DNA from: Prochlorococcus sp. AG-347-I21
Lineage (GTDB): Bacteria > Cyanobacteriota > Cyanobacteriia > PCC-6307 > Cyanobiaceae
Direction: 5' to 3'
Length of the DNA stretch: 64,000 nucleotides
Assembly (NCBI GenBank): GCA_003279055.1
Contig: QCBP01000008.1
Span: 18,318 to 82,317 of the forward strand
In this document: piece after piece, positions 27,883 to 37,036 of the stretch
How positions within the stretch are numbered: the first letter of the stretch is position 1
How the letters are laid out: each line of letters starts with the position of its first letter
Made by a program: the position numbers and the translations under genes
The notes under the pieces: generated by a model
What the model was told of the DNA's origin: nothing
Seen by the model: only the letters and a program-made list of their open reading frames with translations
The model's database searches: none

Positions 27883-29919
27883 TTAGAGTAAATTATTTTT
27901 TGCTCCAAATACTTCTTCTGAAATAATTAATAAAGAGCTTCTACTCTTTATTGAAACAAATTTTTCATTGATAGTTAAGGGTTCAAAAATCTCAGACATG
28001 CTAGTGTCAATAACTTTTAACCAATTATATTTACATTTCGGTAAGGGGAAATCGATATTTTTTGAATATGCATTTAAACCTATCCAGACCAACGGATTAG
28101 GAATGCCTTTGTTAATGCTAAAAGCAACTGTGTGAGACCAACTACTCCAATCGGGATTATCTAACTTTGTTCCATGCCAATGATATGTTGGAATATTTTC
28201 ATTTGTTTGATTATTAGGGGAGAATGATGGATTGAAAATGTTTATTAGTTTTTTTCGGATTTTTATAACGTATTTAAAATATTCTAATAATTCCAAATCT
28301 TGTTGACTATATTCCCAATTCATCCAGCCCAATAAATTATCTTGGCACCAAGAATTATTGTTACCGCCTTGTGATCTTCCTATCTCATCACCCATAAGAA
28401 TCATTGGAACACCTCTAGAGATAAGTAAACTAAGAATAAGATTTTTTTGTTGTCTTTTTCTTAAATCATTAATTAATAAGTTTGTAGTTGGGCCCTCTAT
28501 ACCATGATTCCAAGAATTGTTATGGTTATCACCATCTCTGTTTTGCTCTCTGTTGGCAAAATTATATTTTCTATTGAAAGTTACTAAATCTTTTAGAGTA
28601 AATCCATCATGTGAAGTAATAAAGTTTATTGATTTTGGGAAAATAGTATCTTCTTTATAAATTGATGGAGTACCTTTGATTTTATCGCTCATATTCCAGG
28701 CTGTATCTTTATCCCCCTTCCAAAATCTTCGTAAATCATCTCTAAAATGACCATTCCAAGTGAAAGTATTTTTAGATGGGAAATCACCTAATTTATATAA
28801 ACCACCACAATCCCATGGCTCACTTATAAACTTTATATCAACAAGTTCTGGTTCACATTCTATATCTTCGAAAATTGGAGGATTATCGAGTGGCGAGAGA
28901 TTTTCTCCTCTTGATAAGGCAATACCTAAATCAAATCTAAAACCATCTACTCCAAATTCACTCGCCCAACACTTTAATGATTCAATTATTAGTTTTCTAA
29001 CTAACCCTCTGTTTGCTGCAATAGTATTACCACAACCTGATACATCCTGATAATTTTTATCTTTCCCAATAAAGTAATAAAGGTTTTCATCTATACCTTT
29101 CCAACATATCGCAGGTCCTTTGTAATCTCCTTCAGAAGTGTGATTGTATACGACATCTAAAATAACTTCAATGTCTGCCTTATGACATTCCTCTACTAAT
29201 TCTCTAAATTCCTCTCTATTTTTTTCAGCTGATTCATTCGAAAGGTATTCAAAATGCGGGGTAAACCAATTAATTGGACTATAACCCCAAAAATTTTCTA
29301 AACCATTTGGTGCATCAGTTGGATCAAAACAAAAAATTGGAAGTAATTCGATAGAGGTAATTCCCAGTTCTTTGAGATATGGAATTTTTTTTAAAAATTT
29401 CTTGAAACAACTTTCGGTTTTATCAGTTGATTCAGTGAAGGATTTGATATGGACTTCATAAATAATTGTTTCTTCCCAAGAATGTTTCGGTCTAGGAAAA
29501 TCCTTGAAATTAAATAATTTTCTATCGCAAACAACGCTTTTAAGACAAGAATGAGTATTTTCTTGCTTTTTTAATGCATTTTCTCTTTTATAACTTTCCC
29601 ACCCAGTTATACCCCTTGCACATGGATCGAGTAATACTTTTTTTTCATAGTTATTATTGATCCCATTATTTTTTTGTTTTACTCTAAAAGCATAAATACA
29701 ACCTTCATTTAGATTTTTTACCTCTGCATGCCAGTAGGGACCTGTATTATGTTGATTCTGATCTAGTTTCAATATACTTTTTGGGTAAATAGAGCCCTCT
29801 TTCTCAAACAATAAGATTTCTACATATTCTGCATTTGTGGCTACTATGGAAAAATTAACCCCCTGTGAAGTTAGAGAACTTCCTAAGGGAAATGGTTTAC
29901 CTTTATTGATATGAGTCAC
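27883..29919 (-). CDS. glgX: Glycogen debranching enzyme GlgX/isoamylase type
   Basis: GH13_11 alpha-1,6-glucosidase that removes branches from glycogen. An N-terminal CBM48-like domain starts GKPFPLGSSLTSQGVNFSI. The catalytic barrel has VVYNHTSEGD, the nucleophile in DGFRFDLGIAL, the acid in ISEPWDCGG and the ITSHDGF site. 678 aa is full length. The gene ends flush against the tRNA-Gly gene on the other strand. Confidence 0.94.
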   Translation of the reverse strand: MTHINKGKPFPLGSSLTSQGVNFSIVATNAEYVEILLFEKEGSIYPKSILKLDQNQHNTGPYWHAEVKNLNEGCIYAFRVKQKNNGINNNYEKKVLLDPCARGITGWESYKRENALKKQENTHSCLKSVVCDRKLFNFKDFPRPKHSWEETIIYEVHIKSFTESTDKTESCFKKFLKKIPYLKELGITSIELLPIFCFDPTDAPNGLENFWGYSPINWFTPHFEYLSNESAEKNREEFRELVEECHKADIEVILDVVYNHTSEGDYKGPAICWKGIDENLYYFIGKDKNYQDVSGCGNTIAANRGLVRKLIIESLKCWASEFGVDGFRFDLGIALSRGENLSPLDNPPIFEDIECEPELVDIKFISEPWDCGGLYKLGDFPSKNTFTWNGHFRDDLRRFWKGDKDTAWNMSDKIKGTPSIYKEDTIFPKSINFITSHDGFTLKDLVTFNRKYNFANREQNRDGDNHNNSWNHGIEGPTTNLLINDLRKRQQKNLILSLLISRGVPMILMGDEIGRSQGGNNNSWCQDNLLGWMNWEYSQQDLELLEYFKYVIKIRKKLINIFNPSFSPNNQTNENIPTYHWHGTKLDNPDWSSWSHTVAFSINKGIPNPLVWIGLNAYSKNIDFPLPKCKYNWLKVIDTSMSEIFEPLTINEKFVSIKSRSSLLIISEEVFGAKNNLL

Positions 29920-30300
29920 TTTCTCTTTATCATTGATTAATTAAATATTGAGATAATTTATTCAAATTACTGATATTAGAATAATAGTTACAAAATTAAG
30001 AAAAAAACGAAAATTTAAGGTTTCACTAATCAACTTTATTAGACTTTGAGATTATTAATTCCCATATTAATTACAATTTATCTATCCATTTTCTTAATGC
30101 ATAAAAAGATTTAGAGAGAAAGCTTAATTGTGAAAAACCAGATTTTTCTTGATTTCAAAATACAAATTATGCTTTTTCATGTGATGAGAAGAAAATATAT
30201 CTGAAAATTAATAAAACATAATAAATGGATCAAATTCTTAACTTTATTTATCTTTGACATTTTTTCTCTTATAAATTAAGTCAGATTTTTTTAGGATAAA
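29920..30300. other. Gene-free AT-rich interval
   Basis: About 380 bases of very AT-rich sequence between the glgX start and the small ORF ending at 30301. Only tiny ORFs (under 30 codons, without ribosome sites) are visible on either strand. It presumably carries the glgX promoter; I see no recognisable RNA motif or terminator in it. Confidence 0.5.
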
Positions 30301-30468
30301 TCAAGTGCTACCAATGGTTTTAGCTGTTTTATAGTTAGAGGGGCTAATTTTTACATAAGAAAAATATGAGGCTATAAAAATAAACAATGGAGCTAAAATT
30401 GTCCCTAAGATTTGTATAAAGCTTTGCGCCGCCGGCATTTTCGGTTGCCGTATTTGTATTTGCTCCAT
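30301..30468 (-). CDS. Small single-span membrane protein (55 aa), not in ORF track
   Basis: Reading the minus strand from the ATG at 30468 gives an uninterrupted 55-aa protein starting MEQIQIRQPKMPAAQ and ending YKTAKTIGST. A soluble, Gln/Pro-containing N-terminus is followed by a hydrophobic helix (about 19-39, QILGTILAPLFIFIASYF) and a basic tail. The DNA encoding the N-terminus (GCGCCGCCGGC region) is strikingly GC-rich for this genome, which suggests selection on coding. No strong ribosome site is seen. It is divergent from the HU gene, with 74 bases between starts. The family is not recognised. Confidence 0.55.
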   Translation of the reverse strand: MEQIQIRQPKMPAAQSFIQILGTILAPLFIFIASYFSYVKISPSNYKTAKTIGST

Positions 30469-30542
30469 ATGATATGCAAGTTCGAGGTTTTTAGGCTTGC
30501 TTAAAACACTTGTCTTTAAATCTCTGCTTTATAAACAATTCA

Positions 30543-30818
30543 ATGAACAAAGCTGATTTAGTAAACCTTGTTGCTGCTCGTACAGAGCTCACAAAAACTG
30601 ATGTTTCTTTAGTTGTTGATGCAGCTATTGAAACTATTGTTGACTCAGTAGTGGAAGGCAAAAAAGTCTCCTTACTAGGATTTGGTTCTTTCGAGCCAAG
30701 AGATCGTTCTGCAAGACAGGGATTAAACCCTAAGACAGGCGAAAAAATAGCAATACCTGCTAAAAGAGTTCCAACATTTTCTGCAGGTAAACTTTTTAAG
30801 GATAGAGTTCAAGGGTAA
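30543..30818 (+). CDS. hup: HU-family DNA-binding protein
   Basis: Histone-like nucleoid protein that bends DNA. It starts at the ATG at 30543 (MNKADLVNLVAARTELTKTD); the track's TTG 33 bases upstream adds residues not found in the family. The signature is GFGSFEPRDRSARQGLNPKTGE, followed by the arm and the terminal KLFKDRV. 91 aa is the standard length. A strong intrinsic terminator follows. Confidence 0.96.
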   Translation: MNKADLVNLVAARTELTKTDVSLVVDAAIETIVDSVVEGKKVSLLGFGSFEPRDRSARQGLNPKTGEKIAIPAKRVPTFSAGKLFKDRVQG

Positions 30819-30849
30819 TCTTTTTAATCTATTTCTTCTTTTAATGCCA

Positions 30850-30878
30850 AGATGCTCTTTTAGAGCATCTTTTTTTTT
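30850..30878 (+). terminator. Rho-independent terminator after HU gene
   Basis: Perfect 9-bp stem AGATGCTCT / AGAGCATCT with a TTT loop, directly followed by eight Ts, 31 bases after the HU stop codon. It is the clearest intrinsic terminator in the window. Confidence 0.93.
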
Positions 30879-30954
30879 AATTTCAATAAAATGAAAATAG
30901 CTAAATGACCCAAACTATTAACAAGGCATCTCACATTTTGAATTTTAAGAAGTA

Positions 30955-31266
30955 ATGAAATATCTAACTTTGTTATTACTAAAGTTTTTGTTGTTATCTA
31001 ATTTTGTGATGTCAGAAACAATACCAACAAAATCCAAGATTTTAAAGGACGCAAGTTATTGTATTAAAGATTCTCAAGACCAAGTGTGTAAAGAGTTAAT
31101 TTCTGAAATAGAAAAACTTCAATTACTTGTATTTGACCAATATAGATTCAAATGTCAATCAAGTTTATTGGGGTTGCAGTCGGCAATTATAGAAGCTTAT
31201 TTTTTAAAAAATATCTCAAATGAGAGCATTTCATTTACTATCCCATATGTGATTAAAAATTGTTAA
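30955..31266 (+). CDS. Small secreted hypothetical protein
   Basis: 103 aa with an N-terminal signal peptide (MKYLTLLLLKFLLLSNFVMS). The mature part is mainly helical with four cysteines (DASYCIKDSQDQVCKEL, FKCQSS and a terminal KNC), suggesting disulfides in the periplasm or lumen. I do not recognise the family. It is the first of three small plus-strand genes after the HU terminator; codon usage is like its neighbours. Confidence 0.7.
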   Translation: MKYLTLLLLKFLLLSNFVMSETIPTKSKILKDASYCIKDSQDQVCKELISEIEKLQLLVFDQYRFKCQSSLLGLQSAIIEAYFLKNISNESISFTIPYVIKNC

Positions 31267-31320
31267 TTATTAAAAAATTTTATTTTTTTGGAATATTATA
31301 AATTTGGATTTTAAGTATTA

Positions 31321-31566
31321 ATGGTAAAAGGTTTCTCTAATAATGAAGTTAAAAATGATGCTGAAATAAAAGAATCAAAAAAAGAAAAAAAAGGCTTAGC
31401 AGCTTTTCTTAAAGGCAAAAAATTTACTTACACTTTGCCAGGAAAAAAACAAATAAATATTTTTGGATCAATAGTATTAGGATTAAATTTGATTTTAATA
31501 TTGCTAGTCATCCTTTATTTAAAGAATCAAGAATTCCGTGACTTTGTTTTTAATCTTGGTCGTTAA
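31321..31566 (+). CDS. Small single-pass membrane protein
   Basis: 81 aa. A Lys/Glu-rich N-terminal half (KESKKEKKGLAAFLKGKKF) is followed by one membrane helix (about 48-68, SIVLGLNLILILLVILYL) and a short tail. No enzymatic motif; family not recognised. It lies 54 bases after the secreted-protein gene and 57 before the next small membrane gene. Confidence 0.65.
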   Translation: MVKGFSNNEVKNDAEIKESKKEKKGLAAFLKGKKFTYTLPGKKQINIFGSIVLGLNLILILLVILYLKNQEFRDFVFNLGR

Positions 31567-31623
31567 ATATTTTTAGATCGAAAAAATTTTTTAAATGATA
31601 TATTTAAATTTTAGAAAAATTTT

Positions 31624-31881
31624 ATGAAGGTAGTAAATTTAGTTTTCCAAGTATTTTTCTTGTTAGTAATACTTCTATTTTTAATATATTTCCTCACAGG
31701 TTATGATTCTGCTTTTGAGGCAGATCAAAATTGTCATTCATATCTTTCAAGTTACGATAACATATCTGGGAAATATGGTTGTGATCATGATACTGAGACA
31801 CATCAGTGGATACTGTACGAGTCAAATGACAAAAAAGAACCAGCTAAAATTATTAAAAAATTTAGGTACAAATTTTTATAA
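31624..31881 (+). CDS. Small membrane-anchored hypothetical protein
   Basis: 85 aa with an N-terminal hydrophobic anchor (about 4-25, VNLVFQVFFLLVILLFLIYF) and a polar domain with two cysteines (NCHSYLSS, KYGCDHDTETHQWILYES). Function unknown. Its last 6 bases overlap the 3' end of the convergent minus-strand gene. The other-frame ORF at 31703-31897 is a shadow. Confidence 0.65.
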   Translation: MKVVNLVFQVFFLLVILLFLIYFLTGYDSAFEADQNCHSYLSSYDNISGKYGCDHDTETHQWILYESNDKKEPAKIIKKFRYKFL

Positions 31882-32088
31882 CTCAAATTTTTTATAAAAA
31901 AACTTTGCACCTATTATTGATATCATCGCTGTAATTGTGAAAGTAAGATACTGATATATGCTTCCCTCTAAGTAAATTTTATTTTTGTAAAGAGGATAAT
32001 CAATAAAAGAGCCTAATGTTCCCCAAATTATTACCCATACAGATATGTATAGGATGGCTTTTATTGGATTAGATTTTTTTTCTTCCAT
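31876..32088 (-). CDS. Small two-helix membrane protein
   Basis: 70 aa with two predicted membrane helices (about 10-29, KAILYISVWVIIWGTLGSFI, and 47-63, YLTFTITAMISIIGAKF). It looks like short conserved cyanobacterial membrane proteins of unknown function. It begins 2 bases after the hli stop on the same strand, so it is very likely co-transcribed with hli and could share high-light induction. Confidence 0.68.
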   Translation of the reverse strand: MEEKKSNPIKAILYISVWVIIWGTLGSFIDYPLYKNKIYLEGSIYQYLTFTITAMISIIGAKFFYKKFEL

Positions 32089-32090
32089 TT

Positions 32091-32336
32091 TTAATTAATA
32101 CCAAAAATTGAAGAAGTCACAGGCCTGCCGCTAAAAACCAACTCGGTTAATATGAGCATTAAGAATCCAATCATAGCTGCTCTACCATTCACAAGCTCAG
32201 CGCTGCTATTGAATCCAAAAACATTCTTTACTTCATCTCCCTGATTGTCTACCCATTTTGAGTATTCATTATCACTTGATGATGTATTAGTAAAACCATC
32301 ATTTTGATTTTCCATTGGAGAGCCGTTTTCTTGCAT
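32091..32336 (-). CDS. hli: High light inducible protein (Hli/SCP)
   Basis: One-helix chlorophyll a/b-binding-like protein protecting photosystems under high light. The C-terminal helix carries the chlorophyll-binding motif ELVNGRAAMIGFLMLILTE. The N-terminal ~45 residues are polar and variable, longer than in the minimal Prochlorococcus Hli proteins. 81 aa. NblS, a known regulator of hli genes in cyanobacteria, is also encoded in this window. Confidence 0.92.
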   Translation of the reverse strand: MQENGSPMENQNDGFTNTSSSDNEYSKWVDNQGDEVKNVFGFNSSAELVNGRAAMIGFLMLILTELVFSGRPVTSSIFGIN

Positions 32337-32378
32337 TGGTTTTTGCTTTATTCTAATAATTTTTAAACCAATTTATTA

Positions 32379-33404
32379 TTAAATTAAACTCGAGATTATA
32401 CAAAAAATTAAGGCAAAAGTTATTATCCATAAAAATTGTAATCTCAAAATTAATTGACAAATTAATTTGATTTTTTCTTCAGTGCAATTATCTCCAGTTT
32501 CATTAATTATTGGCTTTTCAATAATTTCATTTTTATATTTACTTTTACCTCCTAATTTAATTCCGGAAATATAGGCAAATATAGATTCTGAAATCCCAGC
32601 ATTAGGCGAATCATATTTTTTACCATCAAGATAACTTTTTTTTATGATTAATCCATATTGATTAACCTTGGAGCTAACTAAAGGTAACGTGATTAAAACT
32701 AATCTTGAAGGAACAAACGTAAAAATATCTTCGATTTTTGCACTGAAAAAACCCAAATATCTAAAATAACCATATTTGTAACCTATCATCGAATCTAAAG
32801 TACTTATGGCTTTATAAGAAAAACCAAGTGACAAAGGCCCTGGTAGATAAATAGAAAATTTCATAAAAACAATTCCAATAAAAATCCAAAATAATGGCCC
32901 AAATATTCCATCAACAGAATTTTCAGTAAGGCTCTCGGTACTTGATCTTAAGAGATGTTTTATAGAAGATGAACTTACATCCCTACTTACTATTCTTTGG
33001 ACTTTATCTTTAATTATTTTCTTATTTTGGTCATTAATTTCCTTACTTTCTATTAGCTCTGCAATCTCTTTCACACTTGAAATAAGTCCATTAGTCGCAA
33101 TACAACTTGAAAGTCCAAAAAAAATTAACAATCCACCAAAAAAATGATTACTTGATTGCACATAACTGAGCTCAATCAATTTTCCTAAACCAAAACTCAT
33201 TCCAATAGTTGATATCGCTACGGTGAAACCGCCCCAAAACAATATATTTTTTTTGTCTCCAAAATTATTTACGAGGAAATAAGATATTTTTTTTATGTAA
33301 AAACCAATTACTTGAACAGGGTGGATTAAGAATCTTGGATCGCCAATCAATAAATCAAAACCAATCGATCCAAGAAATATTAAAAATAAATTTATTTCAG
33401 CCAA
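32379..33404 (-). CDS. cbiB: Adenosylcobinamide-phosphate synthase (CobD/CbiB)
   Basis: Membrane enzyme attaching the aminopropanol arm during (pseudo)cobalamin synthesis. 341 aa with several membrane helices, the early HPVQVIG motif and [20 protein letters not shown] in the middle. The extreme C-terminus has an additional hydrophobic helix. Its 5' end overlaps the end of ilvC by 13 bases on the same strand. Confidence 0.92.
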   Translation of the reverse strand: MAEINLFLIFLGSIGFDLLIGDPRFLIHPVQVIGFYIKKISYFLVNNFGDKKNILFWGGFTVAISTIGMSFGLGKLIELSYVQSSNHFFGGLLIFFGLSSCIATNGLISSVKEIAELIESKEINDQNKKIIKDKVQRIVSRDVSSSSIKHLLRSSTESLTENSVDGIFGPLFWIFIGIVFMKFSIYLPGPLSLGFSYKAISTLDSMIGYKYGYFRYLGFFSAKIEDIFTFVPSRLVLITLPLVSSKVNQYGLIIKKSYLDGKKYDSPNAGISESIFAYISGIKLGGKSKYKNEIIEKPIINETGDNCTEEKIKLICQLILRLQFLWIITFALIFCIISSLI

Positions 33405-34381
33405 CTGAACATTGAGCGCAGACCCTTACCTACTTTCTCAATTTCATGTTTTGAGTTCTCTTCTCTTAATTGTGTCATTAATGGTTTGTTTTTATCGCAT
33501 TCTTCTACAAAATTCTTAGCGAAAGTTCCATCTTGAATGTCTTTAAGAATTTTCTGCATTTCTTTCTTGGTATCACTATTGATAAGTCTTTTACCACTTA
33601 CATAATCTCCATATTCTGCAGTATTTGAAATGGAATCTCTCATTTGAGATAAGCCTCCCTTCACCATTAAATCAACAATAAGTTTAACTTCATGTAAGCA
33701 TTCGAAGTAAGCTAGTTCAGGCTGATATCCTGCCTCTACAAGAGTTTCGAAGCCTGATTTGACTAGTTCTGATAAACCTCCGCACAAAACCGCTTGTTCG
33801 CCAAATAAATCGGTTTCTGTTTCTTCTTTGAAGTTTGTTTCAAGAATCCCAGCTCTCGTTCCGCCAATCCCTTTAGCATAAGCCATCGCTAATGATCTTG
33901 CACTTCCAGAAGAATCCTGCTCTACTGCAAACAATGCTGGAACTCCTTGACCATTCTGATATTCCCAACGAACAGTGTGTCCTGGTCCTTTTGGGGCAAT
34001 CATTACAACATCCACAAAACTAGGAGGTTTGATAAGACCAAATCTTATATTGAATCCATGAGCAAAACTTAATATCTTTCCTTCTTTTAAGTTTGGTTCT
34101 ATTTCGTTAAGGTAAACATCTTTCTGAAACTCATCTGGGAGGAGAATCATGATCCAGTCTGCCTTTTCGCAAGCTTCAGAAACGCTAAACACTTGCAGAC
34201 CATCGCTTATAGCTTTGCTTTCAGACTTACTTCCTTTATATAACCCAACAATTACATCCATGCCGCTATCTTTAAGGTTTAGGGCATGTGCATGACCTTG
34301 TGAACCATATCCAATAATCGCTATTGTTTTATTATTTAAAAGACTTAGATCTGCATCTGTGTCGTAAAAGAGTTGGGTCAT
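33392..34381 (-). CDS. ilvC: Ketol-acid reductoisomerase
   Basis: Second step of isoleucine/valine synthesis, NADPH-dependent. Class I (short) form of 329 aa with [34 protein letters not shown], the metal-binding [14 protein letters not shown] and YECLHE-like helices ([14 protein letters not shown]). The region upstream (34382-34491) is AT-rich and separates it from clpP3. Confidence 0.96.
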   Translation of the reverse strand: MTQLFYDTDADLSLLNNKTIAIIGYGSQGHAHALNLKDSGMDVIVGLYKGSKSESKAISDGLQVFSVSEACEKADWIMILLPDEFQKDVYLNEIEPNLKEGKILSFAHGFNIRFGLIKPPSFVDVVMIAPKGPGHTVRWEYQNGQGVPALFAVEQDSSGSARSLAMAYAKGIGGTRAGILETNFKEETETDLFGEQAVLCGGLSELVKSGFETLVEAGYQPELAYFECLHEVKLIVDLMVKGGLSQMRDSISNTAEYGDYVSGKRLINSDTKKEMQKILKDIQDGTFAKNFVEECDKNKPLMTQLREENSKHEIEKVGKGLRSMFSWLK

Positions 34382-34491
34382 TAGTTGTAACTTCTTTGCA
34401 TTTGATATTTAATATTTTAGACATTAAAGGTGTAAATATACCAAAAAATTATTAATTTAAAAATTAAAATTAAAATATTTATTTAGAAAAT

Positions 34492-35103
34492 TTATGTCTG
34501 ATTTGCTTCACTTGGATGTGTGATAACTCTATCAATTAGTCCATAGTTTTTTGCTTCTTCCGCACTTAGAAAATAATCCCTATCAGTATCCTTTTCAATT
34601 TTCTCAAATGATTGGCCTGTCATATCTGCCATAGACATGTTTAACATATCTTTAATTCTTAAAATTTCCTTAGCTTCTATTTCAATATCACTTGCTTGAC
34701 GTTGAGATGTCCCTCCTAGGGGTTGATGAATCATTATTCTGCTATGAGGCAAAGCAACTCTTTTACCTTTTGTGCCAGCGGCCAATAGGAACGCCCCCAT
34801 GGAGGCTGCTAGGCCTACGCATATCGTTACAACATCACTTTTTACGTATTTGATAGTGTCATATATAGCCAAGCCAGCAGTTACTGATCCTCCTGGGCTA
34901 TTTATATATAGATAGATAGGTTTGGAATTGTCATCAGAATCTAGGTAAAGCATTTGTGCAACAAGGCTATTAGCGATACCATCATTCACTTCTTGTCCAA
35001 GAAAAAGAATTCTTTCGACACCTAATCTTGTATATATATCAACCCATCTTTCGTATTGACTTCCTGGAAGTCTGTAAGGCACGCTTGGAGTTCCTATTGG
35101 CAT
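34492..35103 (-). CDS. clpP3: ATP-dependent Clp protease proteolytic subunit (ClpP3 type)
   Basis: Serine protease subunit of 203 aa with an intact triad: Ser in [14 protein letters not shown], His in [10 protein letters not shown] and a downstream Asp (DRDYF). It starts [14 protein letters not shown], the form seen in cyanobacterial ClpP3. It follows clpR by 24 bases, and in cyanobacteria ClpP3 and ClpR form a mixed essential core. Confidence 0.93.
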   Translation of the reverse strand: MPIGTPSVPYRLPGSQYERWVDIYTRLGVERILFLGQEVNDGIANSLVAQMLYLDSDDNSKPIYLYINSPGGSVTAGLAIYDTIKYVKSDVVTICVGLAASMGAFLLAAGTKGKRVALPHSRIMIHQPLGGTSQRQASDIEIEAKEILRIKDMLNMSMADMTGQSFEKIEKDTDRDYFLSAEEAKNYGLIDRVITHPSEANQT

Positions 35104-35127
35104 GATTTTAAAATAGTTTTGTGAGAG

Positions 35128-35790
35128 TTAAATTTTATTTGGTAAATCTTTTTGACTTGTGAGTATTCTATCGATAACTCCATAATCAAGGGCTTCTTGG
35201 GGATTGAGATAACTCATCCTGTCAGAGTCTTTTGAGAGTTCTTCGATAGTCTTTCCAGTATTACGAGATAAAATCTCCAGCATTGATTTTTTATTTTTCA
35301 AAACTTCCTCAGCTCTTATTTGGATATCAGTTGCTTGGCCTCTCGCTCCGCTTATAGGTTGATGTAAAACAATCGAAGCATGAGGGAGAGCGGCTCTTTG
35401 CCCCTTAGTGCCAGATGAAAGGATAACTGCAGCAGTTCCCATTGCTTGTCCGATACATATTGTGTGTACTGGAGGTTTGATGTAGCTTATTGTATCGCAG
35501 ATAGCGAAAGCTTCTGTTTCAAAACCAACTGCGTCACCGGTGTACCAACTTGTTCCTGTAGAATTTATATAGAAATAGATTGGTTTTTCTGGATCCTCAA
35601 ACTCTAGATAAAGAAGTTGAGCAATGATTAACTCAGTAACATCCATCCCTAGTTGTCTTTTCGCATCATCATCTGAAAATAATGGTAAGCCAAGATAAAC
35701 AATTCGCTCTTTTAGTAAAAGAGAGGGGAGATCGGGGGGCGGGGTCCTCATAACGGTGTTTTCACCGTAATAAGGAGCAGATACAGTCAT
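35128..35790 (-). CDS. clpR: ClpP-like inactive subunit ClpR
   Basis: ClpP paralogue. The strand that should hold the nucleophile reads IGQAMGTAAVILSSG; against ASMGAF of ClpP3 the Ser position is Gly, so it is proteolytically dead, while HQPISG is retained. That is the defining feature of ClpR. The ATG at 35790 (MTVSAPYYGENTV) is preferred over the GTG at 35799. The start PPPDLPSLLLKERIVYLG fits the family. It is upstream of and co-oriented with clpP3. Confidence 0.92.
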   Translation of the reverse strand: MTVSAPYYGENTVMRTPPPDLPSLLLKERIVYLGLPLFSDDDAKRQLGMDVTELIIAQLLYLEFEDPEKPIYFYINSTGTSWYTGDAVGFETEAFAICDTISYIKPPVHTICIGQAMGTAAVILSSGTKGQRAALPHASIVLHQPISGARGQATDIQIRAEEVLKNKKSMLEILSRNTGKTIEELSKDSDRMSYLNPQEALDYGVIDRILTSQKDLPNKI

Positions 35791-35830
35791 TTGTATCACG
35801 AAATTAAGATTGATCTGATTCTAGCTAGAT

Positions 35831-36940
35831 TTAGCCCTGTGTCGCTGGTGATTTAAAAGATTTGTTTGACTCGGGATTATTTATTAGTTTTCCAAAGACC
35901 ATTCTTCCAGTGGGAGTTTGTAATGCTCCTGTGATAACAATATCTAATCTGCTTCCCACAAAATTCTTTGCTTCATCAATAACAACCATTGTGCCATCAT
36001 CTAAATATCCAATACCTTGCATTTTTTCTTTGCCTTCTCTCACTATTTTTATATTAAGTGATTCTCCTGGTTGTACTTCTGGCCTTAAAGCAATAACTAA
36101 ATCACTCAAATTCATAACTTTTAATTCTTTGACTTCTGCAATCTGAGAAAGATTATAATCAGCCGTAATTAAAGTTCCTGTCATATCCTCAGTAATTTTT
36201 AAGAGTTTTTCATCTACCCCACTACCTTCATACTTTGTTGGGTTTATTACAAGTCTTCTCCCATATAAATCTCTTAATTCTTTTAGCAATTTTAGACCTC
36301 TTCTTCCTTTCGACCTTTTTTCATTACTACTTGAGTCAGCTAAAGTTTGTAATTCATCAATTACACTTTGAGCAACAATTAATTGGCCTTCCAATAAGCC
36401 ACAACTTAATAGGCCATTGATTCTTCCATCAATAATTACGCTAGTATCTAGAATTTTTGGACTTGCAGCAGGGAGGATTCCTTCATTTACTAGATATGCA
36501 TCTGTATTATTTGGATTAAATAATCTCAACAATGTCCTTCCATGTGTATCTGCTAACTTATAACCAAGCACACCAAAGAAAATGTTGCTTAATATGGCCG
36601 CTAATGGTTTTGCGAAAAAAACCTCTCTAGGAAAGGGAATTAATAGTATTGGGGCAAGTAGGAGATTCGCAACAAGTAATCCTAAAATTAATCCAACGGA
36701 TCTACTTATTAGTAAGTCCGTAGGCATTGTTCTTATTTGATCAAGAAACGTCTTTCTAAGTTGAAGAAATACAAAACCAGCTGCTAATCCTACAAAAAAA
36801 CCAATTATTGCTAAAACAATTCTAAAACCTTCTACATTAGATACCTGTTTGAGTATGTCCACTGGCAATAAATCAACACCAAGCCATCCTGAAGCAGCCC
36901 CAGACAATACAAATAAAATTAATACTAAGATATCTGTCAT
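35831..36940 (-). CDS. Membrane-anchored PIN/TRAM-domain protein
   Basis: 369 aa. About four membrane helices occupy residues 1-140. A PIN-like nuclease domain follows (about 163-290) with KILDTSVIIDGRI, VIDELQTLADSS and GTLITADYNLSQIA, containing the expected acidic residues. A C-terminal TRAM domain has GESLNIKIVREGKEKMQGIGYL. It resembles the YacL family. It is probably an RNase; substrates are unknown. It precedes clpR on the same strand. Confidence 0.9.
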   Translation of the reverse strand: MTDILVLILFVLSGAASGWLGVDLLPVDILKQVSNVEGFRIVLAIIGFFVGLAAGFVFLQLRKTFLDQIRTMPTDLLISRSVGLILGLLVANLLLAPILLIPFPREVFFAKPLAAILSNIFFGVLGYKLADTHGRTLLRLFNPNNTDAYLVNEGILPAASPKILDTSVIIDGRINGLLSCGLLEGQLIVAQSVIDELQTLADSSSNEKRSKGRRGLKLLKELRDLYGRRLVINPTKYEGSGVDEKLLKITEDMTGTLITADYNLSQIAEVKELKVMNLSDLVIALRPEVQPGESLNIKIVREGKEKMQGIGYLDDGTMVVIDEAKNFVGSRLDIVITGALQTPTGRMVFGKLINNPESNKSFKSPATQG

Positions 36941-37036
36941 ATCTATAATCTACTAGGATTTATTAATTGAGTAAATAAGGATTTTGTTTTTTTCGGTCCT
37001 TAATACTTTTTTGGAGCGTAAAAATGAATTTAGATT

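Noticed and set aside
29920-30300. Possible non-coding RNA in the glgX upstream gap
   Set aside because: No conserved cyanobacterial RNA motif, no stable hairpin and no clear terminator could be seen.
35128-35790. Ser-to-Gly change in ClpR considered as gene decay
   Set aside because: Loss of the nucleophile is the normal state of cyanobacterial ClpR, paired with active ClpP3 next door.
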